From Pseudomonas urmiensis (GTDB lineage Bacteria > Pseudomonadota > Gammaproteobacteria > Pseudomonadales > Pseudomonadaceae), in the NCBI RefSeq assembly GCF_014268815.2, contig NZ_JABWRE020000001.1:2237001-2301000 (forward strand): DNA of 64,000 nt, written 5' to 3'. Made by a program: the position numbers and the translations under genes. Below, piece by piece: positions 16,038 through 24,642 of this stretch (position 1 is the first letter of the stretch; the number at the start of each line of letters is the position of its first letter). Below the pieces are notes generated by a model that ran no database searches, was not told the DNA's origin, and saw only the letters and a program-made list of their open reading frames with translations.

Positions 16038-16897
16038 CCAAGGCGCTGGCCGCGCTGAGCCTGGCCCTGAGCCTTATCGGTCACGCCCAGGCCGACTGCA
16101 GCCCTCGTGCGTTGCGCCTGGCGGTGATCCCGATCAAGAGCGCGCAAGACATGCAGCGTGAACACCAGCCACTGATCGACCGTTTGAGCCAGGCAACCGG
16201 TGTGCCGGTGGAGCTGGTGATCGCCTCTTCCTATGAAAGCGTGGTCGATGCGATCGTCTCCGGCGGTGCCGATATTGCCCGGCTCGGCCCGGCCTCCTAC
16301 GTCCTGGCCCAGCGTCGCGACCCGCGCATCGAGCCCTTCGCCAGCTTCACCCTCAGCGCCGGCACCTATACCCCGGCGGGCAACTACTACCAGGCACTGC
16401 TGCTGACCCGCGCCGATGGGCCTGAACAAATCGACAGCCTGCGCGGTAAGCGGGTCGCGCTGAGCGACCCGGCCAGCACGTCAGGCAGCCTGGTGCCCAG
16501 CGTCGAGTTCGCCGCCACAGTGGCCCTGGCGCTACCACGTTACTTTGGCGCGCTGGTGTATGCCGGCAACCATGACAACGCTCTGGAGGCGCTATTGGAC
16601 GGTCGCGTCGATGCCGCATTCGTCGCCAGCGAACGTGCCGATGCGTATCTGGCCGGTCATGCAATCAAGCCTGAACGGCTGCAGGTACTGTGGCGTTCGC
16701 AGCCGATTCACTACGACCCGTATGTATTCAGTGCCAGCCTGTGCCCAGCGACCAAGGCACGGATTCGCAATGCCATGTTGGACGACCCACAGGCACTGGC
16801 GGGGTTCGTTGCCTCCCAGGAAGCCAGCGGTTTGGTGCCGGTGAGCCATGCCGATTACGCCGCGTTGCAGCGGATGATGGACGCCGCCGGACAGTGA
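16028..16897 (+). CDS. PhnD-like periplasmic binding protein paired with c-di-GMP enzyme
   Basis: A 289-residue protein with a signal peptide (about 1-22, ending AQA) followed by a two-lobed phosphate/phosphonate-binding fold: LRLAVIPIKSAQDMQREHQP, then GADIARLGPASYVLAQR and GKRVALSDPASTSGSLVPS, all PhnD-type ligand-pocket segments. No ABC permease or ATPase gene is nearby. Because it overlaps the GGDEF-EAL gene, I infer that it is a ligand sensor for that enzyme and not a transport component; this is not proven. Confidence 0.82.
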   Translation: MRVAKALAALSLALSLIGHAQADCSPRALRLAVIPIKSAQDMQREHQPLIDRLSQATGVPVELVIASSYESVVDAIVSGGADIARLGPASYVLAQRRDPRIEPFASFTLSAGTYTPAGNYYQALLLTRADGPEQIDSLRGKRVALSDPASTSGSLVPSVEFAATVALALPRYFGALVYAGNHDNALEALLDGRVDAAFVASERADAYLAGHAIKPERLQVLWRSQPIHYDPYVFSASLCPATKARIRNAMLDDPQALAGFVASQEASGLVPVSHADYAALQRMMDAAGQ

Positions 16898-17069
16898 TGT
16901 CCGCGCAAGCATCGGCGCGCGATAGCAGTGGGTGCAGTGGGAGCTGGCTCACCGTCAGCCGGGAGAATTGTGCGGTACCTGTGCGGGCGTGCCCGTGAAG
17001 AGGTCGGAGCATCCAGCACAAATGCCACTATCGCCAGATAACGCCAGCCCAGGCACCGCCACTAACTTT

Positions 17070-17289
17070 GCGACGGCAGGAGGCCGAGCGGAGGGCTTGC
17101 GAAGGGAGGTGACGGCCATGGATGGCCGTCAAGCGCTGCGGCCCAGGAGAGGCCGTACAGCGAGGTCCTCCCGGGAGCAAGCCCGCAGCGAGGGAACCCG
17201 AAGCGCAGCGTAGGGCCGGATGCAGGAGCGAGCGGTTTTGCTTACTTTTCCCAAGAGAAAAGTAAGCCGCCGTAAAGGCGGAAGGGGCC
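17070..17289. repeat. Dispersed mosaic repeat, copy 1
   Basis: The last 94 bases (17196-17289) match 60438-60531 with only two mismatches, and the first about 20 bases also match; the middle differs and contains its own hairpin (GACGGCCATGGATGGCCGTC). The conserved end carries two stem-loops: CTTACTTTT...AAAAGTAAG and CCGCC-GTAAA-GGCGG. It is non-coding in my reading and resembles other dispersed structured repeats of Pseudomonas. Confidence 0.8.
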
Positions 17290-17368
17290 GCTAGCGTCGC
17301 TACAAAGAATGGATAAGCTCCCGACTCAAGACCTCAAGACCATCTTCCACAACAAGACAGTTGCTCCT

Positions 17369-17408
17369 ACTTGCTACTTGCCACTTGCCACTTCCCACTT
17401 GCCGCTTG
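17369..17408. repeat. Seven-base tandem repeat tract
   Basis: About five and a half units of ACTTGCC (with single-base variants) run from 17369 to 17408, immediately before the kinase remnant. Such a tract can expand or contract by slippage. No gene is driven from it. Confidence 0.7.
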
Positions 17409-17409
17409 T

Positions 17410-17496
17410 ATGCGCATCGAGCATATCCAGAACGAAGCCGGTGTCGGCCTGACCTTGGTCCTGCCACGCAGCCAGGACAAGCGCCTCATTCCTTGA
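17410..17496 (+). pseudogene. C-terminal remnant of a sensor histidine kinase
   Basis: A 28-codon frame ending at 17496 reads MRIEHIQNEAGVGLTLVLPR and a short tail. This resembles the last strand of a histidine-kinase ATPase domain, where a G-x-G-x-x-L-x-LP ending is typical. Its upstream part is lost: the preceding bases are the seven-base tandem repeats. Its stop overlaps the end of the SDR/SMP-30 gene on the other strand. I judge it to be the scar of a deleted two-component gene; chance similarity is possible. Confidence 0.4.
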
Positions 17497-19198
17497 ACAG
17501 GTGACGCGCCACCCCCGGCACCTCGGGGCGAATCATGTACAGATCGCCGGCATCCGGATAGTCGACCAGCTGCGCCGGCGCCATGCCAAAGCGCGCGGTG
17601 GTGATGTACAGGGTATCGAGCCCCTCGCCGCCAAAGCAGCAGCTGGTCGGGCGCGGTACCGGCATCAGCACCTGATCGCTCAGGTGGCCCTCGCGATCGT
17701 AGCGCAACAGGCAACTGCCATTGAACTGGCACACCCACAGACCACCCTCGCGGTCCAGGGCGATGCCGTCCGGGCGCCCCAGCTCGGCCGGGGTTTCAGC
17801 AAACAGGGTGGCCTCGCCCATCGTGCCGTCGGGCAGGTATTGAGCGCGGTAGATCCTGCGGGCAACCGAACAGACGAAGAACAGGGTCTGGCCGTCCTCG
17901 CTCCAGGCCAGGCCGTTGGGCAGAGACAGGTCGCGCTGAATCACCTCGGCATGCAACTCACGGTCAAAACGATACAGCGCGCCGGTCTTGCCGCTGGGGC
18001 CTTCATCCATCAGGCCGGTGACGAAATACCCCTGCGGATCACAGGCGCCGTCGTTGAAACGGTAGCTTGAGCGATGATGCACCGGCGCCGAATACTGGCG
18101 CACCTTGCCTTGCGCCACATCGAGCAGTGCTGCACTGGCATCTTCGGTAAAGATCAGGTTGCCCTTGTCTGTCAGGGCCAGGGCGCCGATACGTGCAGCC
18201 GACGCATACACTTCCTCTACCTCGCCACCCGGGCGCAGCCGATTGATCCGGCCACCAGAGATATCGACGAAGTACAGCTGCCCGTTTCGTTCATCCCAAA
18301 CCGGACTCTCACCCAGATCGGCACGGGTTCGGGCGACCTTGGTCGGCACGTAGTGACACTCCTTGATGCGGCTCCAGCGCTCGGCCACCTCGTTCAGGCT
18401 GCCCGCTTCGACCCGGGCCAGGTCGCGGGGATAATTGACGCCGCTGTTCTCGCAAAAGCGCGTGGCGGTGAACTGGCCATTGCTGGCGCGCAGGATATAC
18501 CCGGTGTCGCGGCACAAGTCGCTGGCCAGGTACAGCACGCCAGGGGTGACCCACTCGGGCTTGAGGTCTTCTGGCGGCTGGGTTACGCCCCACATGCGGG
18601 TCTTGGCCACCGGCGAGATCGCATTGACCAGAATGCCGTGCTCCAGGCCCTCCATGCTCAGCGCGTTCATGATGCCGACCTGGGCCATCTTGCCGGCGGC
18701 ATAGGCCACCAACCCTGGCTGGGCATAGCGCTGGTACATTGCCCGGTCCGAGGTGGTCAGCACCACCCGCGGCGCGGCGGAACGCTTGAGGTGCTTCCAG
18801 GCATGCTTGGCCAGCCACACCGGTGCGTGCACGCTGATGCCCAGGGCGCGCTCAAGGAATGCCTCTTGCTGGTCTTCGATATCCTGGTAGCCGACCCAAC
18901 CGGCGTTGTGGATCAGAATGTCCAAGGCGCCGAACTGTTCGATGGCCAGCTCCACCAGCTGCTGGCAGCCCGCTTCATCATCCAGGTGGCCAATATGCGC
19001 CACCACCTGCCCGCCGGCGGCCTGCAAGGCGCTGACCGCCTCAGTCACCAGCGCTTGATTCTCACCTTCGCCTACGCGATCAGTGCCCAGGTCACTGACA
19101 ACCACGCGGGCGCCCTGGGCCAGCAACGCCTTGGCATACTCAAGCCCCAGCCCCTGGCCGCCACCGGTGACAATGGCGACCTTGTTCGTGAATGACAT
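17486..19198 (-). CDS. Fusion of short-chain dehydrogenase and SMP-30/gluconolactonase
   Basis: A 570-residue two-domain protein. Residues 1-285 are an SDR: TGGGQGLG at 11-18, IHNAG, and the triad S150, Y166, K170 (YAAGK). Residues 290-570 are an SMP-30/regucalcin beta-propeller lactonase with metal ligands E297 (GESPVWD), the Asn of RFNDGACD, the Asn of LPNGLAW and the Asp of RPDGIALD. The layout suggests oxidation of a sugar or cyclic hemiacetal to a lactone, then lactone hydrolysis in one polypeptide. It is divergent from a LysR gene, which probably controls it. The fusion appears genuine, with no stop between the halves. Confidence 0.87.
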   Translation of the reverse strand: MSFTNKVAIVTGGGQGLGLEYAKALLAQGARVVVSDLGTDRVGEGENQALVTEAVSALQAAGGQVVAHIGHLDDEAGCQQLVELAIEQFGALDILIHNAGWVGYQDIEDQQEAFLERALGISVHAPVWLAKHAWKHLKRSAAPRVVLTTSDRAMYQRYAQPGLVAYAAGKMAQVGIMNALSMEGLEHGILVNAISPVAKTRMWGVTQPPEDLKPEWVTPGVLYLASDLCRDTGYILRASNGQFTATRFCENSGVNYPRDLARVEAGSLNEVAERWSRIKECHYVPTKVARTRADLGESPVWDERNGQLYFVDISGGRINRLRPGGEVEEVYASAARIGALALTDKGNLIFTEDASAALLDVAQGKVRQYSAPVHHRSSYRFNDGACDPQGYFVTGLMDEGPSGKTGALYRFDRELHAEVIQRDLSLPNGLAWSEDGQTLFFVCSVARRIYRAQYLPDGTMGEATLFAETPAELGRPDGIALDREGGLWVCQFNGSCLLRYDREGHLSDQVLMPVPRPTSCCFGGEGLDTLYITTARFGMAPAQLVDYPDAGDLYMIRPEVPGVARHLFKE

Positions 19199-19470
19199 CG
19201 TCGAATCCCCTCCGATTCTTATCCACGAACCATAACAATAAAAAAATCAATGACTTAATACTAAAAGCATGCAACCTTGATATCTCCTGGATATCACCGA
19301 AGATTATCAATTGGATGAAGCAGGCTTTAAGACCTGTGCGTTTAGATAGGAAAAGCCCTCGTCTAGAGGCTTCTGCATGGCCAAGTCACACTCTATGATG
19401 GCGCGCTTGCAGGAATGGCCGGCGCCCGTCGCCGACCTGGCACCAGTTCGACTCGATGAAGGAACGTAGA
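19199..19470. promoter_or_regulatory. AT-rich divergent promoter region of SDR/SMP-30 and lysR genes
   Basis: This 272-base gap is much richer in A and T than its surroundings (especially 19200-19350). It holds the palindrome GATATC-TCCTG-GATATC at 19279-19295, whose core fits the T-N11-A pattern of LysR operators. No gene was seen. Confidence 0.6.
19279..19295. promoter_or_regulatory. Predicted LysR operator
   Basis: A 17-base perfect inverted repeat, GATATCTCCTGGATATC, with T and A eleven bases apart, about 80 bp from the SDR/SMP-30 start and 176 bp from the lysR start. Confidence 0.55.
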
Positions 19471-20442
19471 ATGATCGAGACACGTTTGCTCAGGCAGTTC
19501 ATCGCCGTGGCCGAGGAGCTGCACTTTCACAAGGCAGCCATTCGCCTGCACATGGCGCAACCGCCCCTGAGCCAAGCGATCAACCGACTCGAGGAGAAGC
19601 TTGGCTTCAGCCTGTTCCTGCGCAACAAGCGCGGGGTCAAGCTCACAGCGGCCGGGATGGCTTTCCTGGAAACCGCGTATCGCACCCTCAAGGAGCTCGA
19701 ACAAGGCATCGAGTATGCGCGCAATGTCTCCGAGGGTATCTGCGGCAAGCTGACCATCACGGCCATTTCCATCGCTTACTACGAATCACTGCTCAATTCG
19801 CTGCGGCGCTTTCGCGAAACCTACCCCAACGTGCGCCTGACCATCCGCGAAATGCCCTCGGCCTCCCAGGCCACGGCGCTGATGGCCGGCGAAGCGGACA
19901 TCGCCTTCATGCGCAAGCTGCCGATGCCGCCTGACCTGATCGAATCGCGCTTGATCCTTAACGAGCAGATCGTGATGGCCTTGCCGGCCCATCATGAAAA
20001 AGCCCGCCAGTCGACGGTCGATCTGCGTGATTTTGCCGAGGAAGATTTCGTTTTCACCCCGCAGGTATTGGGCAATGGTTACTTCAGCCAGCTGATGGCC
20101 CTGTGCGAAGCGGCCGGTTTCTATCCCAAGGTGGTGCAGGAAGCTGGCCAGATCCATACCCTGATCGGCCTGGTCGCGTGTGGCTTCGGGGTGGCGCTGG
20201 TGCCGGAGTCGATCGCCCACTCGACCCTGCGCGACCGGGTGCTGTTCCGCCCGATCAAACCGGTCAATGAACAACCCAACCCGAGCATGGGCCTGTACAT
20301 GAACTGGAACAGCCAGAACGCCTCCCCTGCCCTGGGCAGCTTCATCTCGATGCTCGACCTGGGCGCGCCGAAGCGCTTCAGCGATACCCTGCTGGACCTC
20401 GCTACCCAGGAAGAGATCGTGCGCCGCGAACTACACCGCTAG
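19471..20442 (+). CDS. LysR-family transcriptional regulator
   Basis: A 323-residue LysR regulator. The winged helix at residues 1-60 (LRQFIAVAEELHFHKAAIRL, then QPPLSQAINRLEEKLGFSLF) is typical, and the C-terminal effector domain starts with GKLTITAIS. The ATG at 19471 has AAGGA nine bases upstream; the ATG at 19456 is possible. It is divergent from the SDR/SMP-30 fusion and its 3' end overlaps the end of the asnB-like gene by 12 bases on the opposite strand. It may control the fusion, the biosynthetic cluster, or both. Confidence 0.9.
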   Translation: MIETRLLRQFIAVAEELHFHKAAIRLHMAQPPLSQAINRLEEKLGFSLFLRNKRGVKLTAAGMAFLETAYRTLKELEQGIEYARNVSEGICGKLTITAISIAYYESLLNSLRRFRETYPNVRLTIREMPSASQATALMAGEADIAFMRKLPMPPDLIESRLILNEQIVMALPAHHEKARQSTVDLRDFAEEDFVFTPQVLGNGYFSQLMALCEAAGFYPKVVQEAGQIHTLIGLVACGFGVALVPESIAHSTLRDRVLFRPIKPVNEQPNPSMGLYMNWNSQNASPALGSFISMLDLGAPKRFSDTLLDLATQEEIVRRELHR

Positions 20443-22266
20443 CCCATGCAGGCGCATCCAGGCATCCAGCGCCAAGGCCGTTTCCAGGTTGTTACGGCGT
20501 AACTGCGAATTGAAATAACCCTGCGCCTGGTTGAGCTGCGCCGCCAGCTGGGCGCGGTCGATGACCTGGAACACCGGGCTGTGTGAATCGCTCAGCAGCA
20601 GCCGGATGCGATCACGCAAGAACCGCTCATACGCCAGGTTGGCCGAGGTCGGGTAAGGGCTTTTCTTGCGTTCCAGCACCGCAGCGGGCAGCAAGTCGGC
20701 ACAGGCCTGCTTGAGCAACCACTTCTCCTGGCCATCCTTGCCCTTGATCGACCAGGGCACGTTATAGACGTACTCCACCAGTTCGTGGTCGGTATACGGC
20801 ACCCGCACCTCAAGGCTTGCGGCCATGCTCAAACGGTCCTTGCGATCGAGCAGGATCGGCAGCCAGTGATGCAGGTGCAGGTGGCAGATCTCCCGCATCC
20901 TTCGCTCGTGCGGGCTGTCGCCGGGCAGATGCTCGACCCGGTCCAACGCCTGGTGGTAGGCGCTGTCCTGATACCCGGCAAAGTCGCACAAGCGATTGAA
21001 CTCAGGGTTGATCAGGTCGGCTTGCAGCAGTTGCATGCGCGACAGCCAAGGCAAGCGCGGCGCGGCAATCGCCTGCGGATCGCGGAACCAGGCATAGCCG
21101 CCAAACACCTCATCGGCCGCTTCACCGGAGATCGCCACCGTGGAATGCCCGCGAATCGCCTTGAACAGCAGGTACAGCGAGGTATCGACGTCTCCGAAGG
21201 TATTGGCCGAATCGTTGGCCCGGTACACCGCCTCGCGCGCGGGCCCTGCGACCAGCTCGCGGTTGTCGATCAAGATAGTCTGGTGCTGGCTGCCAATGAA
21301 CTGGGCAGCGGCCAGCGCATAGGGCTCATCACGCTCGGGGCGAAAGCTATCGGCCTGGAACTGCTCGGCCTGGCCGACAAAATCCACCGAGAACGAATTG
21401 ACCGTAGCGCCATGCTCGGCCTGCAGCTTACCCTGGGCCATGGCAGTGAGAATGCTTGAATCCAGCCCGCCGGACAGCAGCGAGCATACCGGCACGTCAG
21501 CATAGAGCTGCTCGCCGAGCGCCTTGCCGAGCAGCTCGCGCGTGCGCTGCACTGTGCTGTCGAGGTCATCTTCATGCTCGCGCCGGCTCAGTTGCCAATA
21601 GCGACTGACCTTGACCTGGCCTTGCGGGCGCCAGGACAAACGATGCCCGGGCGGCAGCTCGCTGATGCCGCGAAACGCCGTGCGCGCTGTAGCGCGTGAC
21701 AGGCTCAGGCCATCCACCAGGCCGACCATATCCAGCGCTTTGGCGAACTCCGGGTGGGCCAGGATGGCCTTGATTTCCGAGCCAAACAGCAGCCCTCGCC
21801 CCTGCTGCGCGTAATACAGCGGCTTGACCCCCAGGCGGTCGCGCACCAGCAGCAAATGCCCGTCACGCGTGTCGAACACGGCGAAGGCGAACATCCCCGT
21901 GAGGTACTCGCAGCAGGCCTCGCCCCACTGCAGATAAGCGTGTAGCACCACTTCGGTATCGCTGCGGGTCTGGAACTGGTGCCCCAGCGCCTGCAGGCGT
22001 TCGCGCAGCGGGTTGTGGTTGTAGACTTCGCCGGTGTACACCAGCGCCACTTGCTGGCCGTCGGCGAACCGGTAGGTCATCGGCTGCACGCCACCGGCCA
22101 GGTCGATGATCGCCAGCCGCCGGTGCCCCAACAACGCGTGGCGGTGGCGCCAGCTGCCATGGGCATCCGGGCCGCGCAGGGCCAGGGTGTCGGTCATGGC
22201 GGCGATGATGGGCTGTTGTTGTTCAAGGTCGCGGGTGAAGTCCACCCACCCTGTAATTCCACACAT
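20431..22266 (-). CDS. Glutamine-dependent asparagine synthetase/PhzH-like amidotransferase
   Basis: A 611-residue class II amidotransferase. The catalytic Cys2 (MCGITGWVDF) and GPDAHG show an active glutaminase, and SLLSGGLDSSIL is the ATP-pyrophosphatase loop of the synthetase half. It would transfer ammonia from glutamine to an adenylated carboxylate. AsnB makes asparagine, but relatives such as PhzH (610 residues) amidate aromatic acids. As the last gene of a seven-gene run with an ACP, two ligases and an amidase, it probably amidates an intermediate of the cluster product; asparagine synthesis cannot be ruled out. Confidence 0.85.
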   Translation of the reverse strand: MCGITGWVDFTRDLEQQQPIIAAMTDTLALRGPDAHGSWRHRHALLGHRRLAIIDLAGGVQPMTYRFADGQQVALVYTGEVYNHNPLRERLQALGHQFQTRSDTEVVLHAYLQWGEACCEYLTGMFAFAVFDTRDGHLLLVRDRLGVKPLYYAQQGRGLLFGSEIKAILAHPEFAKALDMVGLVDGLSLSRATARTAFRGISELPPGHRLSWRPQGQVKVSRYWQLSRREHEDDLDSTVQRTRELLGKALGEQLYADVPVCSLLSGGLDSSILTAMAQGKLQAEHGATVNSFSVDFVGQAEQFQADSFRPERDEPYALAAAQFIGSQHQTILIDNRELVAGPAREAVYRANDSANTFGDVDTSLYLLFKAIRGHSTVAISGEAADEVFGGYAWFRDPQAIAAPRLPWLSRMQLLQADLINPEFNRLCDFAGYQDSAYHQALDRVEHLPGDSPHERRMREICHLHLHHWLPILLDRKDRLSMAASLEVRVPYTDHELVEYVYNVPWSIKGKDGQEKWLLKQACADLLPAAVLERKKSPYPTSANLAYERFLRDRIRLLLSDSHSPVFQVIDRAQLAAQLNQAQGYFNSQLRRNNLETALALDAWMRLHGLAV

Positions 22267-22277
22267 GTGCGCCTCTC

Positions 22278-23663
22278 CTACTGTGCCTGGGTGTCTGCCG
22301 GCACCAGGCCGACCAGCGCTTGCAAGCGCTTGGCGATATCCAGCAACTGCCGTTCACTGTCGCGCCGGCCCATGATCTGCACCGCCAGCGCCGCCTTGCC
22401 ATCCGTGCTCTGGCTGATCGGCACGGTGATCGCCGGCAGGCCGCTGAAGCTGGCCAGCGGGGTAAAACTGATTTTCTGCGCGTAATCGGCGTCTGCTGGC
22501 GACGGGATGGTCGAGTCGCCGGGCTGCGGATGACGCAGGTCGAATGGCCGGTTGGGGTCCATCGGGAACACCACGAAGTCGACCTCGGCAGCGTCGAACC
22601 AGGCGTCAATCCCGCCACGAATCTGATCCATACGCTGGTGAATGCGCTGGTATTCGCTGTCGCTCACCCCGGCGCCTACGGCCAGGGCGCTTTGCGTCGA
22701 CCAGTGCAGCTCACAGTCGAAGGCCTGTTGCCAGGCTGCCGAAGCCAGCCAGGCATCGCGTGCGCACAGCTGCCAGGCGTCGCCACGGCAGGCCCACAGT
22801 TCAGGCATCTGCACCTCGCTTTGGCGCATGCCCAGCTCAGTCATGGCATGGCGGGTCTTGTCGAGCATGGCCAGCATCTGCGCGCTGGTCAGGCCCGGCT
22901 CGTGCACATGGCTGAGAAAGCCGACCCGGTAGTGCTGTTTGAGGGGTTGCTGCTCGCCGAGCAGGCCTTCGATGCCCAGCAAGGGAAACAGGAAGTCGAG
23001 GTCGTCAGCGGTGCGCGTCACCCAGCCCAAGGCATCCATGCGGGGCGACAGCGGGAACACCCCGGCCAGGCTCTGGGCCTTTTGCGTCATGCGCAGGCCG
23101 ACCATGCCGTTGTGCGATGCAGGCCAACGTACCGAGCCGAGCACGTCGGTGCCCAACGAGATATCACACAGCCCCGCTGCCACCGACACCGCCGAGCCCG
23201 TGCTGGAGCCTGAAGGGTCGATCGTGGGGAAACGCGGGTTGCGACAACCGCCGCCAAAGGCAATGTTCAGCTCGGTGGTGGTGACCTTGCAGGTCAGCGC
23301 CACGCGTGGGTCCAGCCAGGTTAGCGCCTCGGCGCTGCGCGCCGGGTAATGGCGGTAGCTGCGCAGGCCCAGGCGGGTCGGCAGGCCAGCCACGTCGACC
23401 GTGTCCTTGACGCCTAGGCGATACCAGGGCGCTGCGACCGCTCGGCTACTGACCAGGCAGCGATAATGGTGATCGGCATGCACGGACCACTGCTCGTACT
23501 GCTCAGCCCATTCAGCGGCCAGAGCCGGGTTGGCCTCCAGGCGTGCGTGGCGTTCGCGCAGGCTCAGCGCCAGGTACTGCGGCGGCTGCCGGCCATGCGC
23601 TGGATCGGCGCCACAGTCGGCCAAGTAAGCGGCAATGGCATCTTCGGTTTTAACGTGTGACAT
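22278..23663 (-). CDS. Amidase-signature family enzyme
   Basis: A 461-residue amidase. The Ser-cisSer-Lys triad fits K86 (GVKDTVDV), S153 in PSGSSTGS and S177 in GTDVLGSVRW, with the usual 24-residue spacing between the two serines. Such enzymes hydrolyse or transfer amides. The ATG at 23663 has AAGGAATACACCG upstream and overlaps the preceding ligase gene by 14 bases; the asnB-like gene follows after 11 bases. The pairing of an amide former with an amide cleaver is notable: it may remove a protecting group or act as an acyltransferase. Confidence 0.85.
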   Translation of the reverse strand: MSHVKTEDAIAAYLADCGADPAHGRQPPQYLALSLRERHARLEANPALAAEWAEQYEQWSVHADHHYRCLVSSRAVAAPWYRLGVKDTVDVAGLPTRLGLRSYRHYPARSAEALTWLDPRVALTCKVTTTELNIAFGGGCRNPRFPTIDPSGSSTGSAVSVAAGLCDISLGTDVLGSVRWPASHNGMVGLRMTQKAQSLAGVFPLSPRMDALGWVTRTADDLDFLFPLLGIEGLLGEQQPLKQHYRVGFLSHVHEPGLTSAQMLAMLDKTRHAMTELGMRQSEVQMPELWACRGDAWQLCARDAWLASAAWQQAFDCELHWSTQSALAVGAGVSDSEYQRIHQRMDQIRGGIDAWFDAAEVDFVVFPMDPNRPFDLRHPQPGDSTIPSPADADYAQKISFTPLASFSGLPAITVPISQSTDGKAALAVQIMGRRDSERQLLDIAKRLQALVGLVPADTQAQ

Positions 23664-24642
23664 CGGTGTATTCCTTGACAGTAGAGGCAGCCGCCCAGGG
23701 TTGCGGCTTGCCGGTTGCAGACAGCGGCAGGTGCGCGACCCGCCGCACCGCGAGCGGGCGCGGGGTGGCAGGCGGCAGTTCGGTGAAAGCACCCAGTACT
23801 TCGCGTTCGGTCAGCGAACTGGAGCAAAACAGCAGTTCATAAGCCTCGGCGCGCAGCGCATCGCGCACCGGCACGCAGGCCAACGCCGGACAGCCGAGAT
23901 GACCACTCAGCTCACTGCCCAGTCTTGCCAGATCGACGCGCAGGCCGTTGACCTTGATCAGGCTGCTGACCCGGCCGAGCCACTGGAAGCGCCTGGCATC
24001 CAGTGGCTGAATCAGGTCGTCGCAGCGGTGGCTGGCAGCGGTGGCCTGGCCTTGCTCACAGGCGATGCGCGGGCTGGCCACTTCGAGCGGCGCCGGTTGC
24101 CCTGCCGGGGTCAGCAGTTCGACATCGTCGAGCAAGGTCCAGGGCTGATCGGCCGTGCTCTGCACATCGAGCTGCCGAAACGCCATGGCACCGGTTTCGG
24201 TCGAACCTAACAGCTCGATGAAGCGCACCTTCGGCCCGGCAAAGCGCTGCACGATGGCCAAGGCATCCGGTGGCAACAATGAGGCGCTGTGCAGGACCAG
24301 CACCTGGCGCTTGCCCACTAACCTTTCCAGCAGCCCCGGCAGCAGGCGCCAAGTGCTGGCGATCGCCAGGATCACGCAATGTCCTGTGCCATCGAGCGTT
24401 GGCAGTTGTTGCTGTTCCAGCGAGCAAAACTGCACCGGCGCACCGCTCACGCTTGCGCCGAACTCGCCGAGGATCTTGCCGTAGCTGTGGCTCGCGGGAG
24501 CGAACGCGATAATCTCGCCGACATCCGCCGCCCAGCGCTGGTAGATCAAGCGCGCCTCGCAGGCCATCTGCGCATGGCTGCGCAACCATTGCCGCGGCGC
24601 CCCAGTGGAGCCTGAGGTTTGAAACAGCTGGTGCTGGCTCAC
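23650..24642 (-). CDS. Shortened adenylate-forming enzyme (AMP ligase)
   Basis: A 330-residue member of the acyl-CoA synthetase/adenylation superfamily that begins almost at the ATP loop (residues 9-16, TSGSTGAP) and so lacks the usual first 100-150 residues. Later motifs are present: LLGSTETGAM, GRVSSLIKVNGLRV, and a C-terminal LPLSATGKPQ with the catalytic Lys. It probably activates an acid for transfer to the adjacent ACP. The GTG start at 24642 overlaps the ACP stop (GTGA), so the short form is the designed product and not a truncation by mutation. No stop-interrupted N-terminal part is seen upstream. Confidence 0.75.
   Translation of the reverse strand: MSQHQLFQTSGSTGAPRQWLRSHAQMACEARLIYQRWAADVGEIIAFAPASHSYGKILGEFGASVSGAPVQFCSLEQQQLPTLDGTGHCVILAIASTWRLLPGLLERLVGKRQVLVLHSASLLPPDALAIVQRFAGPKVRFIELLGSTETGAMAFRQLDVQSTADQPWTLLDDVELLTPAGQPAPLEVASPRIACEQGQATAASHRCDDLIQPLDARRFQWLGRVSSLIKVNGLRVDLARLGSELSGHLGCPALACVPVRDALRAEAYELLFCSSSLTEREVLGAFTELPPATPRPLAVRRVAHLPLSATGKPQPWAAASTVKEYTDVTR

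Larger units (their letters stand above)
16898..17485. other. Gene-poor region with mosaic repeat and truncated kinase end
   Basis: This 588-base gap contains no intact gene. It holds a mosaic repeat (17070-17289) also found at 60301-60531, a tract of seven-base tandem repeats (17369-17408), and the start of a 28-codon remnant of a histidine kinase that runs to 17496. Nothing else was recognised in 16898-17069. Confidence 0.6.

Noticed and set aside
17070..17289. Possible insertion sequence end
   Set aside because: No transposase frame, no target duplication and no terminal inverted repeats of the element as a whole; the inverted repeats are internal hairpins.
23650..24642. Shortened AMP ligase as a pseudogene
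   Set aside because: The start overlaps the ACP stop in a normal coupled arrangement and all core motifs are intact, so a functional short protein is more likely.
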